The notes under the pieces were generated by a model. It was given only the letters and a program-made list of their open reading frames with translations, ran no database searches and was not told the DNA's origin. A stretch of DNA of 64,000 nucleotides from JBFMDN01 sp040753915 (lineage in GTDB: Bacteria > Desulfobacterota > Desulfomonilia > Desulfomonilales > Desulfomonilaceae). Each line of letters opens with the position of its first letter. Position 1 is the first letter of the stretch. Positions 18,183-26,655 of this stretch are shown here, in pieces. The DNA lies in NCBI GenBank assembly GCA_040753915.1, contig JBFMDN010000031.1:1-64000 (forward strand), written 5' to 3'. The translations under genes and the position numbers were made by a program.

Positions 18183-19127
18183 TTAGTCCCGATCCTGGGC
18201 CGTAAGCCTTACGAACACGTCCTCGAGACTCGGGACAATCGCTTCGATCCGCTTGATGGAAATACCCGCGTCCTGACACAGGCGACGCGCACGGTCTTCA
18301 GCCGCTGCAGGGTCGGAAGCAACCAGGTGAATGCGGTCCCCAAACACAGCAGCCTCGCTGAAAACGTGATCCTGACCGAGCAATTCCGCGGCACGCATAA
18401 TGTCGTCACACTCCAGGTCCAAGACCGACTCCTTCATCCATTGTGTTTTGAGCTCGCCGGGGGTACCCAGCGCGATGATCTTTCCTCTCCCCATCAAGGC
18501 CAGACGATGGCAATATTCTGCCTCTTCCATGTAATGGGTGGTCACGAAAACCGTGATTCCTTTTTCCGCAAAGGCGTTGATCAGGTCCCAGAAGTTTCGC
18601 CTGGCTCGCGGATCCACGCCGGAGGTGGGCTCATCGAGAAACAGTACCGGTGGCTCATGAAGAACCGCACACCCCAGTGCCAACCTCTGTTTCCACCCGA
18701 GGGGTAAATCTCGGGTGAGAGCATGCCTCATGTCCGTCAAGCCGGCCATTTGTAGGACCCAGGCGTCTCTCTCTGCCTTTCTTCGCGTACTGAGACCGTA
18801 GACTCCCCCGAAGAAATCGATATTCTCCTCGACGGTGAGATCCTCATACAAGGAGAACTTCTGCGACATGTAACCAATGTTCTTTTTTATCTCTTCGTAC
18901 TGAGTCGCCACGTCATATCCGACCACGGTAGCCGACCCGGAGGAGGGGGTAAGAAGACCGCACAGGATACGGATCGTCGTGGTCTTTCCCGCGCCGTTTG
19001 GGCCAAGAAAGCCAAAAATCTCGCCCTTGTACACCTCGAAGCTCACACGATCCACCGCTGTGAAGCTTCCGAATATTCTGGTGAGCTCGCGAGCGAGAAC
19101 AGCAACTTCTCTGTTTGTCTGGGTCAC
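18183..19127 (-). CDS. ABC transporter ATPase with degenerate signature motif
   Basis: 314-residue nucleotide-binding subunit. Walker A GPNGAGKTTT is near residue 39 and Walker B VLFLDEPTSGVDP near residue 158. The ABC signature reads LPLGWKQRL instead of LSGGQ, a substitution known from the second half of YbhF-like double ATPases. Together with the upstream ATPase it corresponds to the two halves of E. coli YbhF, here encoded as separate genes. The GTG start at 19127 has no obvious ribosome binding site. Confidence 0.9.
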   Translation of the reverse strand: MTQTNREVAVLARELTRIFGSFTAVDRVSFEVYKGEIFGFLGPNGAGKTTTIRILCGLLTPSSGSATVVGYDVATQYEEIKKNIGYMSQKFSLYEDLTVEENIDFFGGVYGLSTRRKAERDAWVLQMAGLTDMRHALTRDLPLGWKQRLALGCAVLHEPPVLFLDEPTSGVDPRARRNFWDLINAFAEKGITVFVTTHYMEEAEYCHRLALMGRGKIIALGTPGELKTQWMKESVLDLECDDIMRAAELLGQDHVFSEAAVFGDRIHLVASDPAAAEDRARRLCQDAGISIKRIEAIVPSLEDVFVRLTAQDRD

Positions 19128-19220
19128 GAATCGACAATCTTCCCTTCTCGCGCGGGAACCAGCACCTGCGCTTTCCCCTGCGGAATCATGGTAGTGCCGT
19201 GATGAAAGATTCCTTGACGA

Positions 19221-20186
19221 TCAACCACGGCCCCCGTTCCGTTCCCGCTCTTGGGTAAGAGAAAGGAACGCATCCTCCATGACCGGATCGATGCGCTTCA
19301 GGCCGAAAACCTCGACGCCGCCGGCTCGCAGCCGGTCCCGCACCACGCCCGTCACTTCTTCATCTATTACGCGGACATGCAGGACATCGCCGAAAATGTT
19401 GATGTCGAGGATGCCGGGAGCGTCAGACAACATTCTTCGGGAACGGCTCATATCTGAACATGTCAGCTCCAGGATAACGCCATCCACTCTGCCCTTAAGT
19501 ATCTTCGGCTCGGCAAGCTCCATGATCGTGCCGTTGTGCATCAGGGCGAGCCTTGTCATGCGTTCGGCCTCGTCAAGATAGGCGGTGGAGACAACAATCG
19601 AAATCCCCTGCTTCACGAGATCGTAGAGGATTTTCCAGAAATCTCTGCGCGACACAGGATCCACTCCATTGGTAGGCTCGTCCAACAACAGGATGCGTGG
19701 AGAATGAATCAACGCGCATGCAAGACCAAGTTTCTGCTTCATTCCTCCGGATAGAGCGCCTGCGAGCCTGTCTTTGAACGGTGCGAGTCGGCTGAATTCG
19801 AACAAACGCTCTATCCGCTCGCCACGGAGTCCTGCCGGAACTCGGAACAGATCTGCATAAAAGATCAGGTTTTCCATGACCGTGAGATCCTGGTACAGAC
19901 CAAACCGCTGGGGCATGTACGCAATATGCTCCTTGATAGCCTCCGGATCCTTGGTCGCGGATATTCCATCTACCCAGGCCTCTCCTGATGTGGGGCGGAG
20001 TATGCCGGCCAGCATTCTCAGGGTGGTGGTCTTTCCTGCACCGTCAGGTCCGACCAGCCCGAACAACTCTCCTTCAAATATCTCCACGTTCAGGTCACGC
20101 ACTGCCCGGGTGGAGCCGAAATCTTTGCATAATCCGACGGTGCGAATGATCGGCTTCGCGGATTGTCGTGACAGGCTGTTTTTCAC
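19221..20186 (-). CDS. ABC transporter ATPase, canonical signature
   Basis: 321-residue nucleotide-binding subunit. Walker A GPDGAGKTTT is near residue 46, signature LSGGMKQKLG near residue 144, and Walker B ILLLDEPTNGVDP. It is the normal partner to the next ATPase, whose signature is altered, so the pair probably has one consensus and one degenerate catalytic site. The start is GTG 20186. A MITE-like repeat (20229-20438) occupies most of the 299-bp gap between it and the upstream HlyD gene. Confidence 0.9.
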   Translation of the reverse strand: MKNSLSRQSAKPIIRTVGLCKDFGSTRAVRDLNVEIFEGELFGLVGPDGAGKTTTLRMLAGILRPTSGEAWVDGISATKDPEAIKEHIAYMPQRFGLYQDLTVMENLIFYADLFRVPAGLRGERIERLFEFSRLAPFKDRLAGALSGGMKQKLGLACALIHSPRILLLDEPTNGVDPVSRRDFWKILYDLVKQGISIVVSTAYLDEAERMTRLALMHNGTIMELAEPKILKGRVDGVILELTCSDMSRSRRMLSDAPGILDINIFGDVLHVRVIDEEVTGVVRDRLRAGGVEVFGLKRIDPVMEDAFLSLTQERERNGGRG

Positions 20187-20228
20187 TGAAGCACCCTTTG
20201 ACCTCGCAACTTGCAGTGCAGGCTTTCC

Positions 20229-20438
20229 AAAACTGTCCGGAATTGCGGCATATGTTAAGATCGTGGCACGTTTTCTTCCACCCTCGCCCTAGCCCTCGCA
20301 GAGGGAGAGTGGACTTGCAACCGCCCGGAATGACAGAGCCCTCTGCCGAAGGGAGTGGATGGGGTGGGGGCTCCATGGGCAGTATCCTCCCTCACCGTAC
20401 CACTTTTTGCAGTTTCCCAAGTCTTGAGACAGTCTCTT
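20229..20438. mobile_element. MITE-like element, copy A, inside the efflux operon
   Basis: 210 bp bounded by AAAACTGTCC on the left (truncated relative to GAAACTGTCTC) and GAGACAGTCTC on the right. The left arm reads GGAATTGCGGCATATGTTAA and the right arm carries CAGTATCCTCCCTCACCGTA; both recur in copy E. There is no coding capacity. It lies between the hlyD-like gene and the first ATPase gene of one operon. Confidence 0.65.
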
Positions 20439-20485
20439 CCAGCTTGCATCTTCTTTACAGGAGAAGCTGCACCCGAGGATTCTCC

Positions 20486-21523
20486 TCATGGATCTTGGCC
20501 CTTCCCGTTTCCCGGTCGGGACTCAGGCGCAGTGCCCACAAGCAGATAGCCGTCCGCGGGCATACCGATCTTGAGCTCGTGATCGGGATTGGGAATAGTA
20601 ACTTTCACGCGGTAGACCTGCTTCACCCGCTCTTCCTTCGTTTGGACATTCTTCGGGGTAAACTCCGCACGGGGCGAGATAAAGGTGACTGTGCCGGAAT
20701 AGACCTTTCCGGGAAAGGTGTCGATCATGATTTCGGCCTTCTGCCCGAGCTTCACATTGCCGAGATCCTTCTCGCTCACGTAGCCTTTGAGCCAAACTTC
20801 GTCGAGCTCTGCCACTGTGACCACGGTAGCTCCTGGGAGAACCACTTCGCCTATCTCGTTTGCCTTGACCAGCACCATTCCTGACAAAGGACTCTTGAGT
20901 GTCGAATGTTCAATGTCCAGCTCGATTTTCTCAAGCTCTGCCGCGGCCTGGTGCATTCGAGCGCGGGCGGCTCGAATCTGTTGCTCTCTGGGCCCCGCGA
21001 CGAGCTCCTTGAGGCGCTGTGCCGCATTTTCGTATTCTTGTATTGCCACCTGATACGCAGTTTGCTTGGTATCGAAAAAAGAGGTTGAAATCGCTCCTGT
21101 GTTGAACAGCGGCAGATACCGTTCGTACTCATCCTTCGCAAAATCAAGCCTCCTCTCGGCAGCCTTTGCAAGTGCCTGTGCCATGGCTATCTCTTCTTTT
21201 CTCGTCCCTTCCTCCAACTCGTCAAGCTGGGCTTTGGCCGCTGCCAACTGATATTTGGCCGTATCTCGAAGAGCTCTGAGCGTGTCCGTATCCAACTCGG
21301 CCACCACCTGGTCTTTCTTGACAGCCGTCCCCTCCTCCACGTTCAGGGTGATAATTTGACCGGAGAGCCTGAAAGACAAGTCCACTTCTGTGGCCTCAAT
21401 ATTCCCGCTAACGAAAATCTTCGACTCCGACGGATGGGAATTCCGAATGTAGTACCACACGGCCGTTCCCCCCGCACCTAACACCACCAAGACGAGACCG
21501 ATCGCAATCAGTTTCTTCTTCAT
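20486..21523 (-). CDS. HlyD-family membrane fusion protein (YbhG-like)
   Basis: 345-residue periplasmic adaptor. It has a single N-terminal membrane anchor at residues 5-25, a lipoyl-like half motif (FRLSGQIITLNVEEGTAV), a long coiled-coil hairpin of about residues 75-190 rich in Ala, Glu and Lys, the second half motif HSTLKSPLSGMVLVKANEIG, and a beta-barrel domain. It links the ABC exporter to an outer-membrane channel. It is the first gene of the efflux operon; an outer-membrane TolC-like gene is absent here. A palindrome and a divergently read helicase gene lie upstream. Confidence 0.9.
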   Translation of the reverse strand: MKKKLIAIGLVLVVLGAGGTAVWYYIRNSHPSESKIFVSGNIEATEVDLSFRLSGQIITLNVEEGTAVKKDQVVAELDTDTLRALRDTAKYQLAAAKAQLDELEEGTRKEEIAMAQALAKAAERRLDFAKDEYERYLPLFNTGAISTSFFDTKQTAYQVAIQEYENAAQRLKELVAGPREQQIRAARARMHQAAAELEKIELDIEHSTLKSPLSGMVLVKANEIGEVVLPGATVVTVAELDEVWLKGYVSEKDLGNVKLGQKAEIMIDTFPGKVYSGTVTFISPRAEFTPKNVQTKEERVKQVYRVKVTIPNPDHELKIGMPADGYLLVGTAPESRPGNGKGQDP

Positions 21524-21994
21524 TGCAGAATTCCCTATGACGAGCCTTTCCGTACTGTCCGTCTGTCGCGCTCATGTCATCCCTGCCATTGGCCGGGACC
21601 CTAACCGGAACATGGCTAGGCATAAATCGGTTGGGGGCCGGGCACACCCGGCGGATCCCTGTGAGCCAGTCCTCGTCATTTGAAAGGCCCCACTATAACG
21701 CGGCGACAGAGGATTTTTCAAGGGAAAACTCCATGCTGAGACACCCGACAGCGTTCGCACGTTGGCCGCGAGAGCGACGCTGAGCGGGGCAGCAATCGTA
21801 AGTAATTTTCGCGAAGCGGCTCTCAGAGCGCTTCCTCGAGTAACTTGTAGGTTAATATGATTTCCATAAATCATATATTAGTTCCCTGTTGTAACTCATA
21901 CCTAAAATTATGATTTAATGTTGACACGCAAAAATTGTTGTGATATCCACGCCCCGTGGGTTATAGGCTGGATGTTTGGGCGTAGGAGTTTTAA
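21524..21994. other. Divergent control region, 470 bp
   Basis: Separates the efflux operon (minus) and the SNF2 helicase (plus). The right half is distinctly A/T-rich and contains a 22-bp palindrome (listed separately), a further half-site ATGATTT at 21910-21916, and TTGACA at 21921-21926. No matching -10 box at good spacing was found. The left half holds only a small GC-rich hairpin near 21633-21650. No gene is supported. Confidence 0.5.
21855..21876. promoter_or_regulatory. 22-bp perfect palindrome, probable operator
   Basis: ATATGATTT at 21855-21863 and AAATCATAT at 21868-21876 are perfect 9-bp arms around CCAT. It lies between divergent genes; the half-site ATGATTT recurs 34 bp downstream. 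The form suits binding of a dimeric repressor, but no regulator gene is adjacent. Confidence 0.45.
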
Positions 21995-24900
21995 GTGTTC
22001 GGAAAAGTGATTGAATTCAAGAAAAGTCTTACAAGCGCCAGCCAGGGGGGAGAGCTACCTGCCGAGATAACTCGGCAGTTTAACTCAGAAGTTCTCGAAA
22101 GAGGCCTCAGGCTGGCGGAGGGTTCGCGAATTTCGCACATTAACTTCGGCAGAGAATCCTATTTCGGGCTGGTCACCGACGCGTCAGGGAAAGGGGTCAA
22201 CGTGCACATCGTGCTTGATCCCGATTCCAAAGTCCTCACAAGAGCTACGTGCGGGTGTTTCAGATCCTCTACGCGAACCTATTGCCACCACATCGTCTCA
22301 TTCGTCCGCTACATCTTGAGACCCGATCCGGAAACAGGGAGGCTTCGATCTCTCAACGAAGACTTCCAGGACAGTTTCTGGCACGAGATCGGATGGCACG
22401 GGTACAAGAACTTCGGGGACTCGGTCCTGGGCTTCCGTTGCCAGGTTAACCATGGAGGCGAGGGCCTGCGCATTGCCTTCCGCGATCGCGGGCAACAGGA
22501 GATTCTCGCGTTCATGCCCGGCGAGCGCCTCGTTGAGGAATTCCTCCACGAGTTCTTCGATATAATCCGACGCGACATCGACCCGGCCCAGTTCAAGCGC
22601 ATGTACGGCCGAAAGCTTAAAGACCCTAATGTGCCGTCTTTGCGGCGACGTCCCTGGCAGCATTCACCGGCTGAAGCTGAAATCAATCGCAGAGGCCTGA
22701 AGTCCGGCCGGCAGCAACTGGAGGAGAGCGTCTGGTACAAGATAGCGAAAGTAGCCTTTCTCGTATCCGGACGTTTTGGCGGCACGTTTCACTTTTCTTT
22801 TCTCGAGCATAAGCAGGAGCTCACGGTCGAAGGTTTTGACGAGAACGAGTCGGTCATTCTTCGCTTCGTGCCACCAAGATCGCAGGTCGGCTCCCTGATG
22901 GAGATAGCCGAAAAAAAGGATGTGATCGGGAAAGATCTCCTGATCCATTCGCGGCCTCTTTCTACGGGATACCGGATCGATCTCACGGAGTCCTCATCTC
23001 TCCTCGTCACCCCTGTTGTGGAAAATCCCGATCCGGATGCGGACCCCAAGGATGCGTATCTCGACCGCACCGAGCTCGAGCGAAATCTTTTCGGCAGCTA
23101 CTACTTTTTCCCTGAATGGGGCTTTTTCAGGATCTCCGTGAACATGGGCGGGCTCCCCGCGGAGCACTTCTCGGCCCAAAAACAGACAGAGATCCCCCCG
23201 GAGAAGACCACTACATTTCTGAAGGAGTACGGCGAGCTCTTAAGGCAGGAGCCCTACATCTTCATAGACACCTCTCTTCTTGATGGCCAGACTGTCGAGA
23301 CGTACGACCGAGTCACCGTCGATCACACGGACTTCGGTTCGGAAGGTGTCAAGCTTGACGTGAGCTACGACTTTGGCGGATTCAGCCTGTCCCTGAGAGA
23401 ATTGTTCGACGCGAGAAGGAAAGGAAGACGTTACCTCGTCCACCATGATACGTGGGTCGACACCATGTCAGGGGAATTTTCGTGGCTCGACGCAGTACAC
23501 GAGAAGAATCTCTCGGGCGAAAACGCGTTGACGATCGATCGGATCGAGTACCTTCGTTTCCTCGCCCTCCACGATCGGCTTCAGAGACGGTTTTCTTCCA
23601 CCAAGGTCAAGGAAGCATTTCTCGGGTTGGAAAAGCTCAAACCGCCCTCGAGACTGCCGTCCTCTCGTCGTATGAAAGGAAAGCTGCGGGAGTACCAGAA
23701 GAACGGGTATGGTTGGCTCTGGTTTCTCTATGACAACGGCTTTTCCGGACTTCTTTGCGATGACATGGGCCTGGGCAAGACACACCAGGTGATGGCGCTC
23801 ATGACCGGAATTTTCCAGAAACTGACCCAGAGATCGGAAAACTTCCGTTTCCTTGTCATCTGTCCCACCACAGTATTAAGCCACTGGAAAGACAAGGTCA
23901 TGGAATACTGCCCGTTTCTTGAACCGTACGTATATCACGGGACGGATCGTAAGTTTCAGGAAACGGTTGACAGCCACCTCCTTGTCATAACGTCCTACGG
24001 CATTGCGCTGCGTGACATCGAGATGTTGTCCGAGTATAAATTCGAGCTCACTGTGCTCGATGAAGTGCAGGCGGTAAAAAATAAATCAACGAAAACATAC
24101 GCAGCAGTAAAAGCCCTTGAGTCCAAATGCACCATCGGTCTCACCGGCACCCCCATAGAAAATAGTATCGTTGACCTCAAATCTCTCTTCGATATCATAC
24201 TCCCCGGGTATCTCTTGTCCGATTCGCTGTTCGAGCGGAATTTTCGAGTACCCATCGAAGAGCTGGGCGATGCGGACGCCAAAACGAAGTTATCCCGCAT
24301 GACTCAGCCGTTCACATTGCGAAGGAAAAAGGAACAGGTGCTCACCGAGCTACCGGCCAAGATCGAGGACGTGCGGCGCTGTGGTTTGACGTCGGACCAG
24401 ATGCGATATTATCGGGATGTGGTTGAGAACCAGGGGAAAGGGCTCGTCCTCGCACTAAAGGATCCCCAGCAGCGCGTTCCGTACATGCACATCTTTGCTG
24501 TGCTCAACTATTTGAAACAGATCTGCAATCACCCCTGCCTGCTGGAAGGAGAAACCTCAGATTACAGGAAGTACTCTTCCGGGAAATGGGATCTCTTCGT
24601 CGAGCTTCTCGAGGAAAGCTTGGGGTCAGGCCAGAAGGTGGTGGTTTTCAGTCAGTACGTAAAGATGCTCGAGCTCATCGAATCCTATCTTCGCGATCAA
24701 GGGATCGAGTTTGCAACCATTAAGGGGCACACTCGGAAGAGAGCCGAAGCTGTGCGGCGTTTCAACAGCGACCCGGATTGCATGGTTTTCACTGCTTCCC
24801 TGAGAGCTTCGGGCCTGGGAATCGATCTGACTGGCGGATCAGTGGTGATTCACTACGATCGGTGGTGGAATTCAGCGCGAGAAGATCAGGCCACCGACAG

Positions 24901-25093
24901 GGTGCACCGAATCGGTCAGGTGCGAGGAGTCCATGTATTCAAGCTCGTGACGGAAAATACCCTTGAGGAGAAAATCGACACCATCATAGCGAGGAAACGG
25001 CGCCTCATGGAATCAGTGATCAAACAGGACGAGAAATCCATACTGAAGCACTTCTCCCGGGAGGACCTTATCGAGTTGATGTCCTTCGAGTAG
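21995..25093 (+). CDS. SNF2-family helicase with SWIM zinc finger
   Basis: 1032-residue DNA-dependent ATPase of the RapA/HepA-like Swi2/Snf2 group. The N-terminal third includes a SWIM-type zinc site near residues 85-105 (CGCF...CHH). The helicase core occupies residues 565-1030: motif I DDMGLGKTHQV near 590, motif II DEVQAVKN near 688, motif III LTGTPIEN, and motif VI QATDRVHRIGQ near 969. The DEAH box reads DEVQ, as in several bacterial members. GTG 21995 follows GGAG. Such proteins remodel nucleoprotein or recycle RNA polymerase. It stands opposite the efflux operon and converges on an SNase-like gene 9 bp away. Confidence 0.92.
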   Translation: MFGKVIEFKKSLTSASQGGELPAEITRQFNSEVLERGLRLAEGSRISHINFGRESYFGLVTDASGKGVNVHIVLDPDSKVLTRATCGCFRSSTRTYCHHIVSFVRYILRPDPETGRLRSLNEDFQDSFWHEIGWHGYKNFGDSVLGFRCQVNHGGEGLRIAFRDRGQQEILAFMPGERLVEEFLHEFFDIIRRDIDPAQFKRMYGRKLKDPNVPSLRRRPWQHSPAEAEINRRGLKSGRQQLEESVWYKIAKVAFLVSGRFGGTFHFSFLEHKQELTVEGFDENESVILRFVPPRSQVGSLMEIAEKKDVIGKDLLIHSRPLSTGYRIDLTESSSLLVTPVVENPDPDADPKDAYLDRTELERNLFGSYYFFPEWGFFRISVNMGGLPAEHFSAQKQTEIPPEKTTTFLKEYGELLRQEPYIFIDTSLLDGQTVETYDRVTVDHTDFGSEGVKLDVSYDFGGFSLSLRELFDARRKGRRYLVHHDTWVDTMSGEFSWLDAVHEKNLSGENALTIDRIEYLRFLALHDRLQRRFSSTKVKEAFLGLEKLKPPSRLPSSRRMKGKLREYQKNGYGWLWFLYDNGFSGLLCDDMGLGKTHQVMALMTGIFQKLTQRSENFRFLVICPTTVLSHWKDKVMEYCPFLEPYVYHGTDRKFQETVDSHLLVITSYGIALRDIEMLSEYKFELTVLDEVQAVKNKSTKTYAAVKALESKCTIGLTGTPIENSIVDLKSLFDIILPGYLLSDSLFERNFRVPIEELGDADAKTKLSRMTQPFTLRRKKEQVLTELPAKIEDVRRCGLTSDQMRYYRDVVENQGKGLVLALKDPQQRVPYMHIFAVLNYLKQICNHPCLLEGETSDYRKYSSGKWDLFVELLEESLGSGQKVVVFSQYVKMLELIESYLRDQGIEFATIKGHTRKRAEAVRRFNSDPDCMVFTASLRASGLGIDLTGGSVVIHYDRWWNSAREDQATDRVHRIGQVRGVHVFKLVTENTLEEKIDTIIARKRRLMESVIKQDEKSILKHFSREDLIELMSFE

Positions 25094-25102
25094 CTCCACC
25101 TG

Positions 25103-25681
25103 CTATTTAGCAAGAGAAGACACTCTCTCGAGAGAAAGAGCCCCCCACAGACCCCTCCGATTTCTCTTAGCTTCTTCTTCCAAATCCCGGTAACGAACAA
25201 ACGTCACATGCACATAATCTCGGGTCACAAACCCCAAGCCCTTTTCAATGAGATTACCGTTGAGATCCAGGGGCTCCCCAGAACCGGATGGCACGACGAT
25301 GTACCCCAACAGTCGGTGCTTTTCGTCGTATCGATCCCATGCTCTCGTATAGACTTCCACAATCTCACCCTTGGTCACTGATTCCACGTACTCACGAGCT
25401 GCCTCCCAGATATTCTCCCTCGCAATGTACCCGAGGACCTCCGGTCTCAAATGCCTTATCCGGTCCCTGTTTCGAGGGGAACCCACTCCAAGAAGGCGCA
25501 CGGTAACAACGCTGTCGTCCCTGAGAAGCTTCAGCTTGAGAAGATTGGGAGCGACTACGTGAACAACCCGGGCTCTGTCAAGAAACGCGTAGCGAGGACT
25601 GTCGATCAATGGCAGTCCAGGGGTCGACGAGACACAAACGAGAAATACCGCCAAACCCAAAAGTCTGCAAACTTGAGACAT
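25103..25681 (-). CDS. Secreted SNase-fold protein, active site degenerate
   Basis: 192 residues with an N-terminal signal peptide (hydrophobic stretch at residues 6-22). A thermonuclease-like OB-fold follows: VRLLGVGSPRNRD corresponds to the catalytic block usually read VRLxGIDxPE, and DRYDEKHRLLGY matches DRYGRxLAY. The Asp and Glu expected in the first block are absent, while the second arginine region is kept, so nuclease activity is doubtful. The C-terminus keeps ARRNRRGLWG-like features (KRNRRGLWG). ATG 25681 is chosen because GGGAGG precedes it; the longer frame to 25792 lacks support. It converges with the helicase gene. Confidence 0.8.
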   Translation of the reverse strand: MSQVCRLLGLAVFLVCVSSTPGLPLIDSPRYAFLDRARVVHVVAPNLLKLKLLRDDSVVTVRLLGVGSPRNRDRIRHLRPEVLGYIARENIWEAAREYVESVTKGEIVEVYTRAWDRYDEKHRLLGYIVVPSGSGEPLDLNGNLIEKGLGFVTRDYVHVTFVRYRDLEEEAKRNRRGLWGALSLERVSSLAK

Positions 25682-25802
25682 CCTGCCTCCCTTTGATCCC
25701 TCTTCCGAGCCTTTCCGGAAAGCGCGCGAGAAAAAAGGCCGCAGCCCCACTACCCCGTTAATACGCTTGCTCCATGTCAGGTCGCGGGTCATGGGCAGCG
25801 GT

Positions 25803-26084
25803 TTATTTCTGTTTCTTCACCGCCTTCCGCAGCGCCTTGGCCGGCGTGAACCTGGGAACACGCATGGCAGGTATGGTCATTTCATCGCCAGTACGAGGAT
25901 TTACTCCCCGCCGCGCATGGAGATCCAGGACACGGAATGTCCCCAAAGAAGCAATCTTGATCTTGCCCTTGCTCTTCAGAGACTCGTGGATAACCATCAC
26001 CAGAGAGTCCAGAACTGCTGATGCAGTCTTCTTACTTATGTCCGCCTGTTGCGACACAAAGGCGACGATTTCCGGTTTTGTCAT
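25803..26084 (-). CDS. HU-family DNA-binding protein
   Basis: 93-residue histone-like protein that bends DNA. MTKPEIVAFVSQQADISKKT forms the helical dimerisation part, and the DNA-clamping arm includes GTFRVLDLHARRGVNPRTGD and ends IPAMRVPRFTPAKALRKAV. The proline expected at the arm tip is not in the standard NPxT context: the sequence reads VNPRTGDEM, which keeps NP. ATG 26084 has AAAGGAG upstream; the longer frame to 26222 is spurious. It is monocistronic. Confidence 0.93.
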   Translation of the reverse strand: MTKPEIVAFVSQQADISKKTASAVLDSLVMVIHESLKSKGKIKIASLGTFRVLDLHARRGVNPRTGDEMTIPAMRVPRFTPAKALRKAVKKQK

Positions 26085-26655
26085 ATACGTCTCCTTTCTT
26101 CGACCCTCATTTTCATTGGATACCGCGACAAGCCTCTCCATGAACCGTTTCCGTTCTCGAGGCTCCGGAGAATGCTTGTCGTCGTAATTGTACGTCAATA
26201 TCGAGGTGGACTTATGGTGCAAGGGTCACACCAAAACACGAAGAGAATGGTGGGATGGGGTAGTTCTCGAGAAATTACGATGGCACATTCCTTGCCTTCA
26301 GATTGACCTGTTAAGTAAGTGGACACATCATGTCAACGAGCTTGACACATCACCCACCCTGGACCATCCCCCTCTTGCTACTATGCAAGACCCTTTGTGC
26401 TCTTCCCGGTCCAGAGGACGGTTCGGTTCCCGAGATTATTGCGCTCCTGCACAGGAGATGGTATACACGCTGACGAACCGATCTACCGGTTGCCGGCTTT
26501 TGACGCCTTCCAGGGCCAAGAGGGCCGACAGCACAGGTGGATCCCCGATCCAAAACGGCTTTTCGCTCCCCAGGGCTGCTGGGGGCCCTGAAGGATCAGC
26601 TTTTCTCCCCGGACTCTCACATGGGAGCATGCCGGTTGGACATGAGGAGGATGAG
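26085..26655. other. 570-bp gap between HU and murA
   Basis: Divergent region. TTGACC at 26303-26308 and TTGACA near 26343 look like -35 elements, and GACACATCA occurs twice near 26322 and 26344. Matching -10 boxes are poor. A frame continuous with murA extends upstream but shows no resemblance to MurA and no start signal. No further gene is seen. Confidence 0.4.
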
